Assembly (NCBI GenBank): GCA_016124905.1 | Contig: WGMV01000028.1 | Coordinates: 1-63,736 of the forward strand | Reading direction: 5' to 3' | Source: a bacterium | GTDB lineage: Bacteria > Pseudomonadota > Alphaproteobacteria > Rickettsiales > RI-342 | DNA length: 63,736 nt | Shown: positions 34,124 to 43,733 of the stretch, one piece after another | How positions within the stretch are numbered: position 1 is the first letter of the stretch | Layout: each line of letters opens with the position of its first letter | The notes under the pieces: generated by a model | Database searches by the model: none | What the model was told of the DNA's origin: nothing | Seen by the model: the letters and a program-made list of their open reading frames with translations, nothing else | Position numbers and translations under genes: made by a program

Positions 34124-35800
34124 TTACAGAGGGGTGGAGGCGATGGCGCCTTTGATGGCATCAATGCGGTTCTGATGCGCATGAATGAAATGTAAGAGCG
34201 GCATGTCAAAGGACGTGACCTCCATTGCGGAGTCGCGGTTATGTTCCTGCATGGCCTGCCCGGCGAGCGTGAGGCCGGTCAGGCTGGCGCGGCTCATTCC
34301 TTCCCCTGACAACGCATGCGCCGCTTCTTCCTCACCGATGGGGGAGCGGCCATGGCAGATGTTGACGTAGTTCATTACGTCCATAAATGTTGCCGCCGCA
34401 AAACCCGCCACGAAATCATGATTCATGGGACCAAGTGCACCATAAGGGAATGCGGCGTTTTCCGCCGATGCATCCGGCAGGGTATAGAGGGTGTCCTTAT
34501 GGGCGGCCAATCTCAGAATATTCTGCAGCGCGGATAATTTTTCCTGTACGTCGTAAAGATTGTTGTTGGCCTGGCCGGGTATGCCGGGGTGCAATGTGTA
34601 TTCGTGCAGCACATGTTTCAGGCCCTGAAGGAACATGTCGAGAATGGTTAGCTGGTCCTGAAGGTGGGGGGTGTTGGGCTCTTCGATGCCGGACAGCCCC
34701 ATGGCGCAAATGGAAGAGGCAATATGCTCCAGCGCGGCCGGGGGCTTGATGCTCTCATCCAGAATGAATGCAAACGCGCCGTGGAACGCATGGGTAAGCG
34801 CTTCCCACAGGTTGGGCCTGGGTGAGTCGGCCGGGGTGTAGCGTTCATGATAGGTCAAGTAGGAGGTGCCGTCGTGATAGGCCGATGCGATGTCGGGGAT
34901 CGACAGAATGCTTTCCGCAATGTTGCTGGCGACGGTTTTATCCTCGATGCCTTTGCGCCCCAGCTGTTTGTGAAGGGAGTCGAACACCATGCCATAGGTC
35001 GCCTGATAGCATGTCAGGGCATTGCCGTAGCCATATTCATCCAGCATGGTTTTAAAGCATTGCGCCAGGACCGGCTGCACGCTGGTTTCGCACAGGTAAC
35101 GCAATATGTGCGAGTAGCTGTCCGTGTTGTTCAGGTCCGTCAGTCCGGAATCCGTGACAAAATCCACCAGCATGTCCACGATGCCGTCGAAAGAGATGCG
35201 CACCACGTCCTCTAGCAGGTCGATGGAGCGACGGTCTTCCCGGGCCATCGTGGCGTTAAACCGGTTGTTCAGGCGTTCACTGAGCGAATCGAGCTTCAGG
35301 ATGATATTGGTAAGGGCGCGGAGTTTTTCGTCCTTGGGGACGAAAATATCGTAGGCTACCGGGTGGAGATTGTTATTGGTATTCCAGCCCATCAGCACTT
35401 CACGTGTGGCCTTGGCCGCGGCCGTGTATAGTTTTTTCCTGCGATCAAGCCGATCCCTGAAGGGCAAAAGGTCGTCGTCGGCCAGAGCGTTTTCCAGCAG
35501 GTTTTGTATGGCGGTGGAAAAATTGGCAAGGGTTTGGATTTCCGGAAGGCCTTCCTGAAAATTCGGACGGAGCGAGGGGTTCTGCTGAATATCATCCAGG
35601 CTTAAATCCGGACGTTGGATCATCAGCAGAAAATCCGACATGATCTGCATGGATTGCGTGCCGACCGCCGCGCCCATTTCCTCCAGCGATTCAATGGTGA
35701 GGGGCTGGCGGAACGCCGCGCCTAACCGTTCTGCCGCCTGCTCGAATGCATGTCGGGCAAGAATCAGGCTGGCGGGAAGGTTGGTATCGGTCGGGTTCAT
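34124..35800 (-). CDS. Hypothetical large helical protein, 558 aa
   Basis: Unknown. The protein is almost entirely helical in composition (Leu, Ala, Asp and Gln high), acidic, and has no signal peptide or clear membrane span. Features are LDRRKKLYTAAAKATREVL near 121-139 and a hydrophobic, Ala-rich helix near residues 466-480 (DFVAGFAAATFMDVM). A soluble scaffold or effector-like protein would fit. It reads in the same direction as metG but upstream of it lies an 84-bp gap; with the 313-aa gene it forms a minus-strand pair inside the former metG-tatD junction. Confidence 0.7.
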   Translation of the reverse strand: MNPTDTNLPASLILARHAFEQAAERLGAAFRQPLTIESLEEMGAAVGTQSMQIMSDFLLMIQRPDLSLDDIQQNPSLRPNFQEGLPEIQTLANFSTAIQNLLENALADDDLLPFRDRLDRRKKLYTAAAKATREVLMGWNTNNNLHPVAYDIFVPKDEKLRALTNIILKLDSLSERLNNRFNATMAREDRRSIDLLEDVVRISFDGIVDMLVDFVTDSGLTDLNNTDSYSHILRYLCETSVQPVLAQCFKTMLDEYGYGNALTCYQATYGMVFDSLHKQLGRKGIEDKTVASNIAESILSIPDIASAYHDGTSYLTYHERYTPADSPRPNLWEALTHAFHGAFAFILDESIKPPAALEHIASSICAMGLSGIEEPNTPHLQDQLTILDMFLQGLKHVLHEYTLHPGIPGQANNNLYDVQEKLSALQNILRLAAHKDTLYTLPDASAENAAFPYGALGPMNHDFVAGFAAATFMDVMNYVNICHGRSPIGEEEAAHALSGEGMSRASLTGLTLAGQAMQEHNRDSAMEVTSFDMPLLHFIHAHQNRIDAIKGAIASTPL

Positions 35801-35884
35801 GGCGCTATAACTACGGTTACAGGCCAGATTACGCCCAGGACAAGACAGACGCCTGACAGTTTGATGACGCTTTTTTGAACAATT

Positions 35885-37405
35885 CTAGCTTTGCGCGGCT
35901 TCCAGACGGGGGAAGGCGGGTTTCGGGGCTTCCAGCGGGGTGCCGCCCAGGGAGAGGGGCTGGCCGATGAAGGGGGTTTCGGCCAAACCGAGATTTCCTG
36001 CAACGGTGGCGGCGGCGCCCGGGGTGAAGGGGGCCAGCAAGGGGGTAATCGTACCGATGGTTTCGGCCAGTTCGGCCAGTACGGCAGCCATGCGGGCGGG
36101 ATCGGTCTTTTTCAGGGTCCAGGGGGCCTCGGTATCGATGAAGGCGTTGGCTTCGTCGCCCGCGAGGCGAAGCTGTTCGAGGGCGAGGGTGAAGTTGGGA
36201 GAATCCGGGCCGGTCATGTAGCGCTGCATGTCGGCCAGCACGTTGCCGCGTTTGGGGCCGTAGGCACTGGTGACGGCGGCATCGCGCGCGGGGATTTTGC
36301 CGTCGCAGTTCTTCACCATCATGGAGAGGCTGCGCTGGGCGAGGTTGCCGAGGTTATTGGCCAGTTCGGCATTGCAGCGGGTGATCATGGCTTCGTGCGA
36401 AAAATCGCCGTCATTGCCGAAGGGGACTTCGCGCAGGAGAAAGTAGCGCACGTAATCCAGCCCGTATTGCTCGATGAGCTTGAAGGGATCGATGACGTTG
36501 CCGATGGATTTGGACATTTTCTCGCCGTTGATGGTCCACCAGCCGTGGGCGATGACGCGTTTGGGCGGCTCGATGTTGGCGGCCATAAGGAAGGCGGGCC
36601 AGTAGACGGCATGGAAACGAAGGATGTCCTTGCCGACCATGTGGATGGCGGGCCAGTATTTTTTGTAATTGTTGTCGGGGTAGCCGATGGCGGTAAGGTA
36701 GTTGGCGAGCGCATCCAGCCAGACATACATGACGTGCTTCTCGTCGCCCGGAACGGGGATGCCCCAGGAGAAGCTGGTGCGGGAAATGGAGAGATCCTGC
36801 AACCCGCTTTTGACGAAGCTTTTCACCTCGTTGAAGCGGCTTTGCGGGTAAACGAAATCGGGGTTGTCCTCGTAGAATTTCAGCAGGCGATCCTGAAAGG
36901 AGGAAAGGCGGAAGAAGTAGCTTTCCTCTTCCATCCATTCCACCGGAGCGCCGGTGGGGGCGAGTTTTTCGCCGGTCGGGCTCTGGATGAGTTCTTTTTC
37001 GTCGTAATAGGCTTCGTCGCGCGTGGCGTACCAGCCGGAATAGCTGCTTTTGTAGATGGCGCCGTTATTGTCGATGGCCTTCCAGAAGGCCTGGGCGCCT
37101 TGTTTGTGACGATCTTCCGTGGTGCGGATGAAATCGTTGTTGGTGGCGCCGATGGCGCCGAGCAGATCTTTGAAGCGGGCGGCATTTTTGTCCACAAATG
37201 CCTGGGGGGCGATGCCCGCTTTTTCCGCCGAGCGCTGGACTTTCTGGCCATGTTCGTCGGTGCCGGTGAGGAAATAGACCTCCTCGCCCATGGCGCGGTG
37301 CCAGCGGGCCAGCACGTCGCAGGCGATGGTGGTGTAGGCATGACCGAGGTGCGGCACGTCGTTGACGTAGTAAATCGGCGTGGTGATGTAGAAGGGTTTG
37401 GTCAT
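35885..37405 (-). CDS. metG: Methionyl-tRNA synthetase
   Basis: A class I synthetase that charges methionine to tRNA-Met. The 506-residue protein is the short form: HLGH at 19-22 (HIGH box), the catalytic domain, KMSKS at about 295-299, then the anticodon-binding helical domain. The C-terminal tRNA-binding (Trbp111-like) domain of E. coli MetG is absent, as in most alphaproteobacteria. It is flanked by inserted unknown genes on both sides but still reads in the direction of holB and tatD. Confidence 0.95.
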   Translation of the reverse strand: MTKPFYITTPIYYVNDVPHLGHAYTTIACDVLARWHRAMGEEVYFLTGTDEHGQKVQRSAEKAGIAPQAFVDKNAARFKDLLGAIGATNNDFIRTTEDRHKQGAQAFWKAIDNNGAIYKSSYSGWYATRDEAYYDEKELIQSPTGEKLAPTGAPVEWMEEESYFFRLSSFQDRLLKFYEDNPDFVYPQSRFNEVKSFVKSGLQDLSISRTSFSWGIPVPGDEKHVMYVWLDALANYLTAIGYPDNNYKKYWPAIHMVGKDILRFHAVYWPAFLMAANIEPPKRVIAHGWWTINGEKMSKSIGNVIDPFKLIEQYGLDYVRYFLLREVPFGNDGDFSHEAMITRCNAELANNLGNLAQRSLSMMVKNCDGKIPARDAAVTSAYGPKRGNVLADMQRYMTGPDSPNFTLALEQLRLAGDEANAFIDTEAPWTLKKTDPARMAAVLAELAETIGTITPLLAPFTPGAAATVAGNLGLAETPFIGQPLSLGGTPLEAPKPAFPRLEAAQS

Positions 37406-37471
37406 GGCGGAATCGTTAAATTGTCATGGAAATGCGTTACATGGGCATAAACCAGTTAAGGATATTGTGCA

Positions 37472-38473
37472 ATGATCGTAGCCGCCAGAACATGGCTGGG
37501 CCGCATGACCGGAGCTATTCGGCACATGGTGGAAGGCGCCGAGGACCCGGTGGTGGAGGCGCTGCAGAAGCTTGAGCACGCGGAGAAAATACTGGCGGAG
37601 CTCGGCCGGTTCAAACAGCGGGACGAGCTGTTTGCGCCGCGCAGGCGCGCAGCCTATGAGGTGGCGCATCTCATCGTCGAGCTGCACGAGGGGCTTGGGG
37701 CGGAGTTTCCCCGGGTGCGGGAGCAGATGCAGCCGCTCAGTTCCGGCCTGGAGTCGTTCATGCTGGCGCTGGATGATGACTGGGCGCTCAGGATTTCCCC
37801 GGACGGTTTGCGGCGGAGTGCTTCCAACCGCTTGTGCGGAGATGATTGTTTTACGATTCCCGCCGTGCAGAAGGACCGGTATGGCCATAGTGACCTCGGC
37901 CTGGTGGCCAACCTCGCGCACAAGGAAGCATGGCTTATTGGGCGGAACGACGCGCATTACCCAGGGCTGCATGTGAGCCATCTGGGTGAGGATATGGAGC
38001 TGGACATGGAAAAGGCCGCCCTACTCAAAGAGGCCATGTGGAAGCTGTTTGTTGCCAAATGGCAGGCGGGAGAACTGCTGTGCGACGCGATGTGCTGCAA
38101 TGTGGCCTTTTACTGGCCGGAGGAACAGGAAAAGCCCATCGCCATGCTGATGGACCCTTATGCCTGCCTGCCGCGTGAGGAGGCGGGATTTAAGGAAATC
38201 GAGCTGGCGATACGGTCTATGCAATACAGCATGCTGATGCCGGTGCCGGTTGTTTCGGCGCTTGGGACCTGTATCAAACAGGCGGAAGAAGGCTATATGC
38301 ACCATGATGGCCTGAACCAGTTAAAGGCGCTGATGGAATGCCAGCCGGAAATGGATACCCAAGCCTGGCAGGATGTGCATGGCATGCTGGCTTCACAGGT
38401 GCCGCCATATGCGGAATATTTTGATGGGTACATGCCCATGCAGGCCGGGCAGCAGACAGGCAGAGCATACTAA
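37472..38473 (+). CDS. Hypothetical protein, 333 aa
   Basis: Unknown. It is Met- and Leu-rich, with a basic-amphipathic start (MIVAARTWLGRMTGAIRHMVEG), helical N-terminal third, and six or more cysteines (NRLCGDDCF, LLCDAMCCNVAF). No signal peptide is convincing. It is encoded opposite to, and between, metG and holB; its stop overlaps the holB stop by four bases. It thus breaks a conserved gene pair. Confidence 0.68.
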   Translation: MIVAARTWLGRMTGAIRHMVEGAEDPVVEALQKLEHAEKILAELGRFKQRDELFAPRRRAAYEVAHLIVELHEGLGAEFPRVREQMQPLSSGLESFMLALDDDWALRISPDGLRRSASNRLCGDDCFTIPAVQKDRYGHSDLGLVANLAHKEAWLIGRNDAHYPGLHVSHLGEDMELDMEKAALLKEAMWKLFVAKWQAGELLCDAMCCNVAFYWPEEQEKPIAMLMDPYACLPREEAGFKEIELAIRSMQYSMLMPVPVVSALGTCIKQAEEGYMHHDGLNQLKALMECQPEMDTQAWQDVHGMLASQVPPYAEYFDGYMPMQAGQQTGRAY

Positions 38474-39552
38474 GCCGAGAAAAGCTGGCTGAGCAGCATG
38501 CGCCGATCAAGGTGTAAAATACCATCCTGATGCAGCAGGCGGGTGATGTCATCGTAATGATGAAGCCAATGGGAGAGGGAATGGCGAGCGGCGATGCGGG
38601 TGAGCGACGCTTGCTCTTGCGCGGGCATGGCAGGTGGGGTGCTGCCTTCGGCGGTCATGGCGACATGGTGCAATAGCTGGCGGGCCAGGTTGGTGATCAG
38701 CGGCCAGCGGTCTTCCTCGGCCTTGGCGGCGAGTTTTTCAGCCAGCTGCATGGTGGCGTGCTCGCTCATGCCTTTGCTCATGGCATCCAGTATCGATTTA
38801 TAGAGGGCGAGCCCATCGAGGTTCAGCAATTGAAGCGCCTGGCCGGGGCTGCCTTCGGAAAGCGTGTGCAGCAGCAGATGGTCGTCGCCGTTCAGTTCGC
38901 CGGTGTAGGCATCGGTCACGCGGGCGGCATCTAACGGTGACAAGGGTGGCAGACCAAGGACGCGGCAGCGCGAACGGATGGTGGGTAAAAGCTGGCCGGG
39001 TGAATGGCTGATGAGCAGCATCAGCACCCTGGGGGGCGGTTCTTCCAGCATTTTCAGCAGGGCATTGGCGGCACTAGGGTTCATGTTCTCGGCGGGGTCG
39101 ACAATCACCACGCGCCATGCGCCTTCGCCCGCTTTGAGGTGCATGAAATCGGACAGGGTACGTATCTGATCAATGGTGATGTCGTGCGAGGGTTTTTTCT
39201 TCTCGTCCAGCACCACGCCGCCTTCGGCGGTGGGGGCGATGACGCGCAGGTCCGCATGGCTTTGCTCGGCGACGCGGCGGCTGATGGGGTGGTTCTCATC
39301 CGGCTCAGGCGGCAGCACGGTATCGGTTGCCTGCGCGGCCAGCACGCGACGGGCGATGTGATAGGCGAAGGTGGCCTTGCCGACGCCCCTAGGGCCGGTG
39401 ATGAGCCAGCCATGGGCCAGGCGGCCCGCGGACCAGGCTTGTTCAAAGGCTGCGACAGCGCCGGCATGGCCGTAAAGCGCACGCACGCGGCGCGGGTGGG
39501 GGATGGCTAGCGAAGGTTCTTCCTTAACCGCCTTTTTAGTGGCTCTGGCCAT
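38470..39552 (-). CDS. holB: DNA polymerase III subunit delta'
   Basis: The delta' subunit is part of the clamp loader. The 360-residue protein has the AAA+ P-loop GPRGVGKAT, VDPAENMNPSAANALLKMLEEPP and the SRC motif (IRSRCRVLGL), followed by the C-terminal collar domain. The zinc-knuckle cysteines of some delta' proteins are not obvious here. I used the ATG at 39552; an in-frame TTG at 39576 is less likely. It overlaps the tmk 3' end by 17 bases, and tmk-holB are co-transcribed. Confidence 0.9.
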   Translation of the reverse strand: MARATKKAVKEEPSLAIPHPRRVRALYGHAGAVAAFEQAWSAGRLAHGWLITGPRGVGKATFAYHIARRVLAAQATDTVLPPEPDENHPISRRVAEQSHADLRVIAPTAEGGVVLDEKKKPSHDITIDQIRTLSDFMHLKAGEGAWRVVIVDPAENMNPSAANALLKMLEEPPPRVLMLLISHSPGQLLPTIRSRCRVLGLPPLSPLDAARVTDAYTGELNGDDHLLLHTLSEGSPGQALQLLNLDGLALYKSILDAMSKGMSEHATMQLAEKLAAKAEEDRWPLITNLARQLLHHVAMTAEGSTPPAMPAQEQASLTRIAARHSLSHWLHHYDDITRLLHQDGILHLDRRMLLSQLFSA

Positions 39553-40204
39553 GGGGCAGCCCCAGCCTTTCGCCAATGGCGGCCTTGAGGGCCTGGGTCA
39601 CTTCGCTGAGCTGTTTGCCGCCTTCGATCATCACGCAGCGCTGCGGCTCGGCTTTGGCAAGCGCGTGGAAACTTTCGCGAACTTTCTCATGGAAGTTTTG
39701 GGACTCGGACTCGAAGCGGTCATCCTCGCTGCGCTTGCCGCTGGCGACGGCGCGTTTGAGGCCTTCTTCAGGCGGAAGGTCGATGATGAGGGTGAGATCG
39801 GGCATAATGTCGCCGATGGTGGTGCGGTAAACGGCCCAGGCATATTCGCTGCCGAGCTGGCTGGCCGCGCCCTGATAGGCCACGGTGGAATCCATGAAGC
39901 GATCGCAGATGACCACCTTGCCTGCGGCGAGCGCGGGCTGGATGATTTTTTCCACATGGTCGGCGCGCGCGGCAAGGAAGAGCAACAGCTCCGCCTTGGG
40001 GGAGAGGGGCTCATCCTTGGGGGCCAGCAGCAGGTCGCGAATGGCTTCCGCTCCTTTGCTGCCGCCGGGTTCACGCGTCAGCACCACATCGTGTCCGGCT
40101 TGTTCAAGCCAGCCCGCCAGGCGACGCGCCTGGGTGGATTTGCCCACGCCTTCCCCGCCTTCCAGCGTGATGAAATAGCCTTTTTTTGAAGAGGATTCGG
40201 TCAT
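39536..40204 (-). CDS. tmk: Thymidylate kinase
   Basis: It phosphorylates dTMP to dTDP. The 222-residue protein has the P-loop LEGGEGVGKSTQ, the substrate motif LTREPGGSKGAEAIR, the lid-region DRFMDSTVAYQG, and the motif TLIIDLPPEEGLKRA. It lies between dacA and holB, in the order usual in alphaproteobacteria, 20 bp downstream of dacA. Confidence 0.95.
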   Translation of the reverse strand: MTESSSKKGYFITLEGGEGVGKSTQARRLAGWLEQAGHDVVLTREPGGSKGAEAIRDLLLAPKDEPLSPKAELLLFLAARADHVEKIIQPALAAGKVVICDRFMDSTVAYQGAASQLGSEYAWAVYRTTIGDIMPDLTLIIDLPPEEGLKRAVASGKRSEDDRFESESQNFHEKVRESFHALAKAEPQRCVMIEGGKQLSEVTQALKAAIGERLGLPHGQSH

Positions 40205-40224
40205 GCGGATTTCAATCTAAAAAG

Positions 40225-41493
40225 TTATTCCGTCGGGGCTGCTGAATGGCCTACCGAAGCAGCGGACGCTGCGGGAGCAGGCTCAGCAGGTTTGGCAGGC
40301 GCCGGGGCTTCCGCAGCAGGGGCGGCGGCAGGTTCAGCGGGTGCCTGTGCGGCGGGGGCATCTTCATGTTTTTTGCCGAACAGACGCTCGAACGCCACTT
40401 TCTGCCAGCGCGAGAAGCCGGTGAGCTCGGTTACGTCCGCAGCCGCCACCAGCGGGATTTCCTTGGAGAGCGCCATGGATGGAACGGAGATGACCAGGGT
40501 GCCGAGCTTGTCACCTTTCTTGATTGGCGCGGGAACGGGACCGCTGGTTTTGACGGTCAGCTTGGTTTCGCCTTCGGAGGCTTTCGGCATGGTGATTTTC
40601 ACGTCTTCCGTTACGGTGAGGGCGACCTTATCCTCGCTGCCCATCCAGACCGGGATTTCGGTGATGCTGTCGCCAGCCTTGAAGGGGGTTTTTACGTCGA
40701 ATGCGCGGAAGGCGTAGAGGTAGAGACGTTCGGCTTCGGCGGCGCGTTCGTTGGTGGAGTTCAGGCCGTTGACGACCAGGATGACGCGGCGGCCGTTCTG
40801 CTCGCCCGAGATGGTGATGCCGTAGCCGCCTGCATCCGTGTGGCCGGTTTTCATGCCGTCCACGCCGATGTTCTTATCCAGCAGCGGGTTGCGGTTTTGC
40901 TGGGTGATGTTGGCGTAGGTCATCTGCTTCTGGCCGAACAGGGATTTGTGCTCGGGGAATTTAGTGTTGATGGCACGGGCGAGTTTGTAGAGGTCGCGCG
41001 CGGTCATCAGGTGGCCATCGTCCGGCCAGCCGGTGGCATTTTTGAAAGTGCTGTGCTCCAGGCCGATTTCCTTGCCCTTGCGGGTCATCATCTCGGCGAA
41101 GGTTTCCTCGGAACCGGCGATGCCTTCGGCCACCACGATGCAGGCATCGTTGCCGGAGACGATGGAGATGCCGTTCAGCAGGTCTTTAACGGCAACATTG
41201 TCACCCACATGCACGAACATTTTGGAGCCGCCCATGCGCCAGGCCTTTTCGCTGACGGGGAAAGTATCGGTCTCTTTCAGGGAACCTTCCTTCAGCTTCT
41301 CCAGCGTGATGTAGGTGGTCATAAGCTTGCTCATGGAAGAGGGGTGCATGAGCTCGTCGGCGTTCTTTTCAAACAGCACGGTGTCGGTGGTGAGGTCTAC
41401 CAGGATGGCCTGCTTGGAAAGCGTATCCATTGCCTGAGCGGAAGAGGCGCAAAAAAAGATTGCGGCGATGAGGGAAGAAAGAAGCAGACGCAT
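40225..41493 (-). CDS. dacA: D-alanyl-D-alanine carboxypeptidase (PBP5/6 type)
   Basis: A periplasmic peptidoglycan DD-carboxypeptidase. It has a signal peptide (residues 1-21, ending SSAQA), the penicillin-binding motifs SMSK (Ser53, Lys56), SGND and KTGHTDAGG, and a PBP5_C domain. An Ala/Pro/Glu-rich tail of about 45 residues replaces the amphipathic membrane anchor. The ATG at 41493 has AGGTGG upstream. It heads the run dacA-tmk-holB. Confidence 0.93.
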   Translation of the reverse strand: MRLLLSSLIAAIFFCASSAQAMDTLSKQAILVDLTTDTVLFEKNADELMHPSSMSKLMTTYITLEKLKEGSLKETDTFPVSEKAWRMGGSKMFVHVGDNVAVKDLLNGISIVSGNDACIVVAEGIAGSEETFAEMMTRKGKEIGLEHSTFKNATGWPDDGHLMTARDLYKLARAINTKFPEHKSLFGQKQMTYANITQQNRNPLLDKNIGVDGMKTGHTDAGGYGITISGEQNGRRVILVVNGLNSTNERAAEAERLYLYAFRAFDVKTPFKAGDSITEIPVWMGSEDKVALTVTEDVKITMPKASEGETKLTVKTSGPVPAPIKKGDKLGTLVISVPSMALSKEIPLVAAADVTELTGFSRWQKVAFERLFGKKHEDAPAAQAPAEPAAAPAAEAPAPAKPAEPAPAASAASVGHSAAPTE

Positions 41494-41614
41494 GGCAGCC
41501 ACCTTAGTGATTGGTTGGTCGGGCTACCATAATCAAAAAGTCAGGGGCTGCAATAGGACCTTTTCCGAACCTGCGCTGCGCGCAGGGCATGGCCGCCCCC
41601 AGAGCGTGCTCCAT

Positions 41615-42157
41615 TTACTGTAAATAGCTTTCCCAGCTCTCGGGAAAATTATATGCCGCCACGATTTTGGCGTGTTTCTGCAATTGCCGCGCGGTGGGCA
41701 TGACGGGCTCGTTCAGCGGCCTGTCCCAATGAATACCGGGGAGCTTGTCGCCTTTGAAGGTGTTGCAAGGATGGCAGGCGGCCACCAGGTTTTCCCATGA
41801 GGATATCCCGCCGCGCGAGCGGGGGATGACATGATCCAGCGTCAGGGCGCGCGGGGGGAAGATGTCGCCGCAATATTGGCATTCGTATTTATCGCGCAGA
41901 AGGATGTTATGCCGCGTCATGGGCGGGCGGCTCGGGTTGCTGGGCACATAGCGCCTAAGCACCACCACGCTTGGGATTTTGATGCTGACCGATGGGGAAT
42001 GTACCTCGGTTTCATATTCCGACACAACGGTGACGCGGCCCATGAACAGGGCCTTGATGGCTTCCTGCCAAGTGCAGGTTGATAAGGGAAAATAACTCAC
42101 GGGCCGAAAATCGGCATTCAGCACCAGGGTATGCAAGCTGGATAATCTCTGATCCAT
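41615..42157 (-). CDS. HNH endonuclease family protein
   Basis: A 180-residue HNH protein of the type found as a single conserved chromosomal gene in many alphaproteobacteria. A zinc ribbon is formed by CQYCGD and CHPCN. LDHVIPRSRGGISSWENLV gives the His-Asn catalytic core. The N-terminal half (TLVLNADFRPVSYFPLSTCTWQEAIKALFMGRVTVV) is the usual family lead-in. It may act in DNA repair or processing; the role is not established. Confidence 0.88.
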   Translation of the reverse strand: MDQRLSSLHTLVLNADFRPVSYFPLSTCTWQEAIKALFMGRVTVVSEYETEVHSPSVSIKIPSVVVLRRYVPSNPSRPPMTRHNILLRDKYECQYCGDIFPPRALTLDHVIPRSRGGISSWENLVAACHPCNTFKGDKLPGIHWDRPLNEPVMPTARQLQKHAKIVAAYNFPESWESYLQ

Positions 42158-42268
42158 GATTGTATTTTAGCACAAGTTTAAGGCTATTTCTACCAGATTT
42201 AGGTGAATAACTTTGGTAAATGCCTGAAAATCAGTGGCGCATACGATCGGGCGCTACGGGGCAATACA

Positions 42269-42847
42269 CTATATATTGTGTGCGGTGACGATGACATGCA
42301 AGGTGGCCGCACCATAGGTTCGGCTGTCTACCAGGTTAAAGGGTTCCGGCAGATTGAGCGGTTCCCGGCTGCCGGTTTCCAGCAGAAGCAGGGTGTGAGG
42401 GGCCAGCCAGCCCTGCTGAAGCAGCGATTGCAGGATGGGAATGCCCAGATTTTTTCCGTAAGGCGGGTCCATCAGGATGGTGTCGAACGGTTCCACCACG
42501 CGCGGCAACTGGGCGGCGTGGCATTGAACGGTATGAATGTCGGAGGCTTCCAGCATGGCCGCGTTTTTGCGGACCAGCTCCAGACTGGCGCGGGACTGAT
42601 CGACAAAGGTGACATGGGCGGCGCCGCGCGATAGGGCCTCGAACCCCAATGCTCCGCAACCTGCGCAGATATCCGCGATGCGCGCGCCGGTGAGGCCGGG
42701 ATGGTCGAGCCTTTCCAGAATGCGGTGATGGGTCAGAAGATTGAACATGGATTCCCGCACGCGGGAAGCAGTGGGGCGCACGGCCTTGCCCGCGGACATG
42801 GTGAGCGCGCGACCACGCCATTTGCCTGCGAGGATGCGAAGGCTCAT
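42269..42847 (-). CDS. rsmD: 16S rRNA (guanine966-N2)-methyltransferase
   Basis: A 192-residue class I methyltransferase. It starts MSLRILAGKWRGRAL, has RPTASRVRESMFNLL (substrate lead-in), DICAGCGALGFEALSRGA for SAM binding and the catalytic DPPYGKN. RsmD makes m2G966 in 16S rRNA. It overlaps the upstream hydrolase gene by four bases (ATGA). Confidence 0.93.
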   Translation of the reverse strand: MSLRILAGKWRGRALTMSAGKAVRPTASRVRESMFNLLTHHRILERLDHPGLTGARIADICAGCGALGFEALSRGAAHVTFVDQSRASLELVRKNAAMLEASDIHTVQCHAAQLPRVVEPFDTILMDPPYGKNLGIPILQSLLQQGWLAPHTLLLLETGSREPLNLPEPFNLVDSRTYGAATLHVIVTAHNI

Positions 42848-43668
42848 GGTTCCCCCCCCGTGACAGTCAGACGTTGGGAGAGGGTGTCCACCAGGGTGGC
42901 GGTCGGAAAATCCGTATGGCCGATATGGGGCAGGAAAATGCCGGTTTTAGGCTCGTTGGCGGCGGCCAGCAGCGCGCGCCCATGAGCAGCGGGTATGGTG
43001 ATATCGTCCTCGCCATGGATGATCACCAGCGGTGCATGGACCTGCTTTATAGTGGAGAAGGAGTCGTAGACATCCCGTATCAGGTAGCGCACGGGAACAT
43101 AGGCGTAGATCTCCTGCGCACGACCGGCGACGGAAGTGTAGGGGGCTTCCAGCATCAGGAGCCTGGGCGATCGTTCCGAGGCCAGTTTGACGGCAACGCC
43201 GGTGCCCAGCGATTCGCCATAATAGATAAGATCGCCGTGTTTCAGGCCTTTGCTTTCCAGAAAGGCAAGGCCTGCGCGGGCATCGTTGAAAAGGCCTTCC
43301 TCACTGGGGCTGCCGGTGGAGCCGCCATAGCCGCGGTAGCTGACGGCCAACAGGCCGTAACCGGCATCGACAAAGGCGCGGAACTTATCGGCGCGATTGC
43401 CAAGGTGGGCGGCGTTGCCATGGAAATAGAGGATGGTGGGCTTGCCGGCTTTGGCCCCGGCAAACCAGGAGACAAGGGTTTCGCCATCCGCGGTGTTCAG
43501 CCGTTGCAGCGTTACGCCGGGAAGATTGTATTCTCCCGGATCGGCAAGGCTTTTGTTGGGATGGTACATCAAGACGCGCTGGGCGAAGAAAAGGCCCACG
43601 ACGATGGCCACATAAATGGTCAGAATGATGCCGGCGAATGTTGTGAGCACTGTCATTGGTCTGATCAT
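42844..43668 (-). CDS. Alpha/beta hydrolase, membrane-anchored (BEM46/YfhR-like)
   Basis: A 274-residue alpha/beta hydrolase with an N-terminal membrane helix (TFAGIILTIYVAIVVGLFFAQR). The oxyanion motif is YFHGNAAH, the nucleophile elbow is YGESLGTG (Ser in GxSxG), the acid lies in GEDDITIP and the histidine in IGHTDF. It resembles BEM46/YfhR-type hydrolases with unknown substrate. It is coupled to rsmD by an ATGA overlap. The start may be at 43668 or at the second ATG, 43656. Confidence 0.87.
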   Translation of the reverse strand: MIRPMTVLTTFAGIILTIYVAIVVGLFFAQRVLMYHPNKSLADPGEYNLPGVTLQRLNTADGETLVSWFAGAKAGKPTILYFHGNAAHLGNRADKFRAFVDAGYGLLAVSYRGYGGSTGSPSEEGLFNDARAGLAFLESKGLKHGDLIYYGESLGTGVAVKLASERSPRLLMLEAPYTSVAGRAQEIYAYVPVRYLIRDVYDSFSTIKQVHAPLVIIHGEDDITIPAAHGRALLAAANEPKTGIFLPHIGHTDFPTATLVDTLSQRLTVTGGEP

Positions 43669-43733
43669 GCTAACCGTGTTTGCTTAAGATTTTGCCTATT
43701 CGCCAATTTAGCCGGAAAGGGATTAGCAAATGA

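Noticed and set aside
35891-37450. A 519-aa plus-strand frame opposite metG
   Set aside because: Gly/Val/Phe/His-rich shadow of metG without family features.
40246-41532. A 428-aa plus-strand frame opposite dacA
   Set aside because: Shadow frame; low-complexity start reflects the Ala/Pro tail of DacA on the other strand.
41572-41588. CCTGCGC/GCGCAGG stem between dacA and HNH as terminator
   Set aside because: No T-run on either strand; probably chance in GC-rich DNA.
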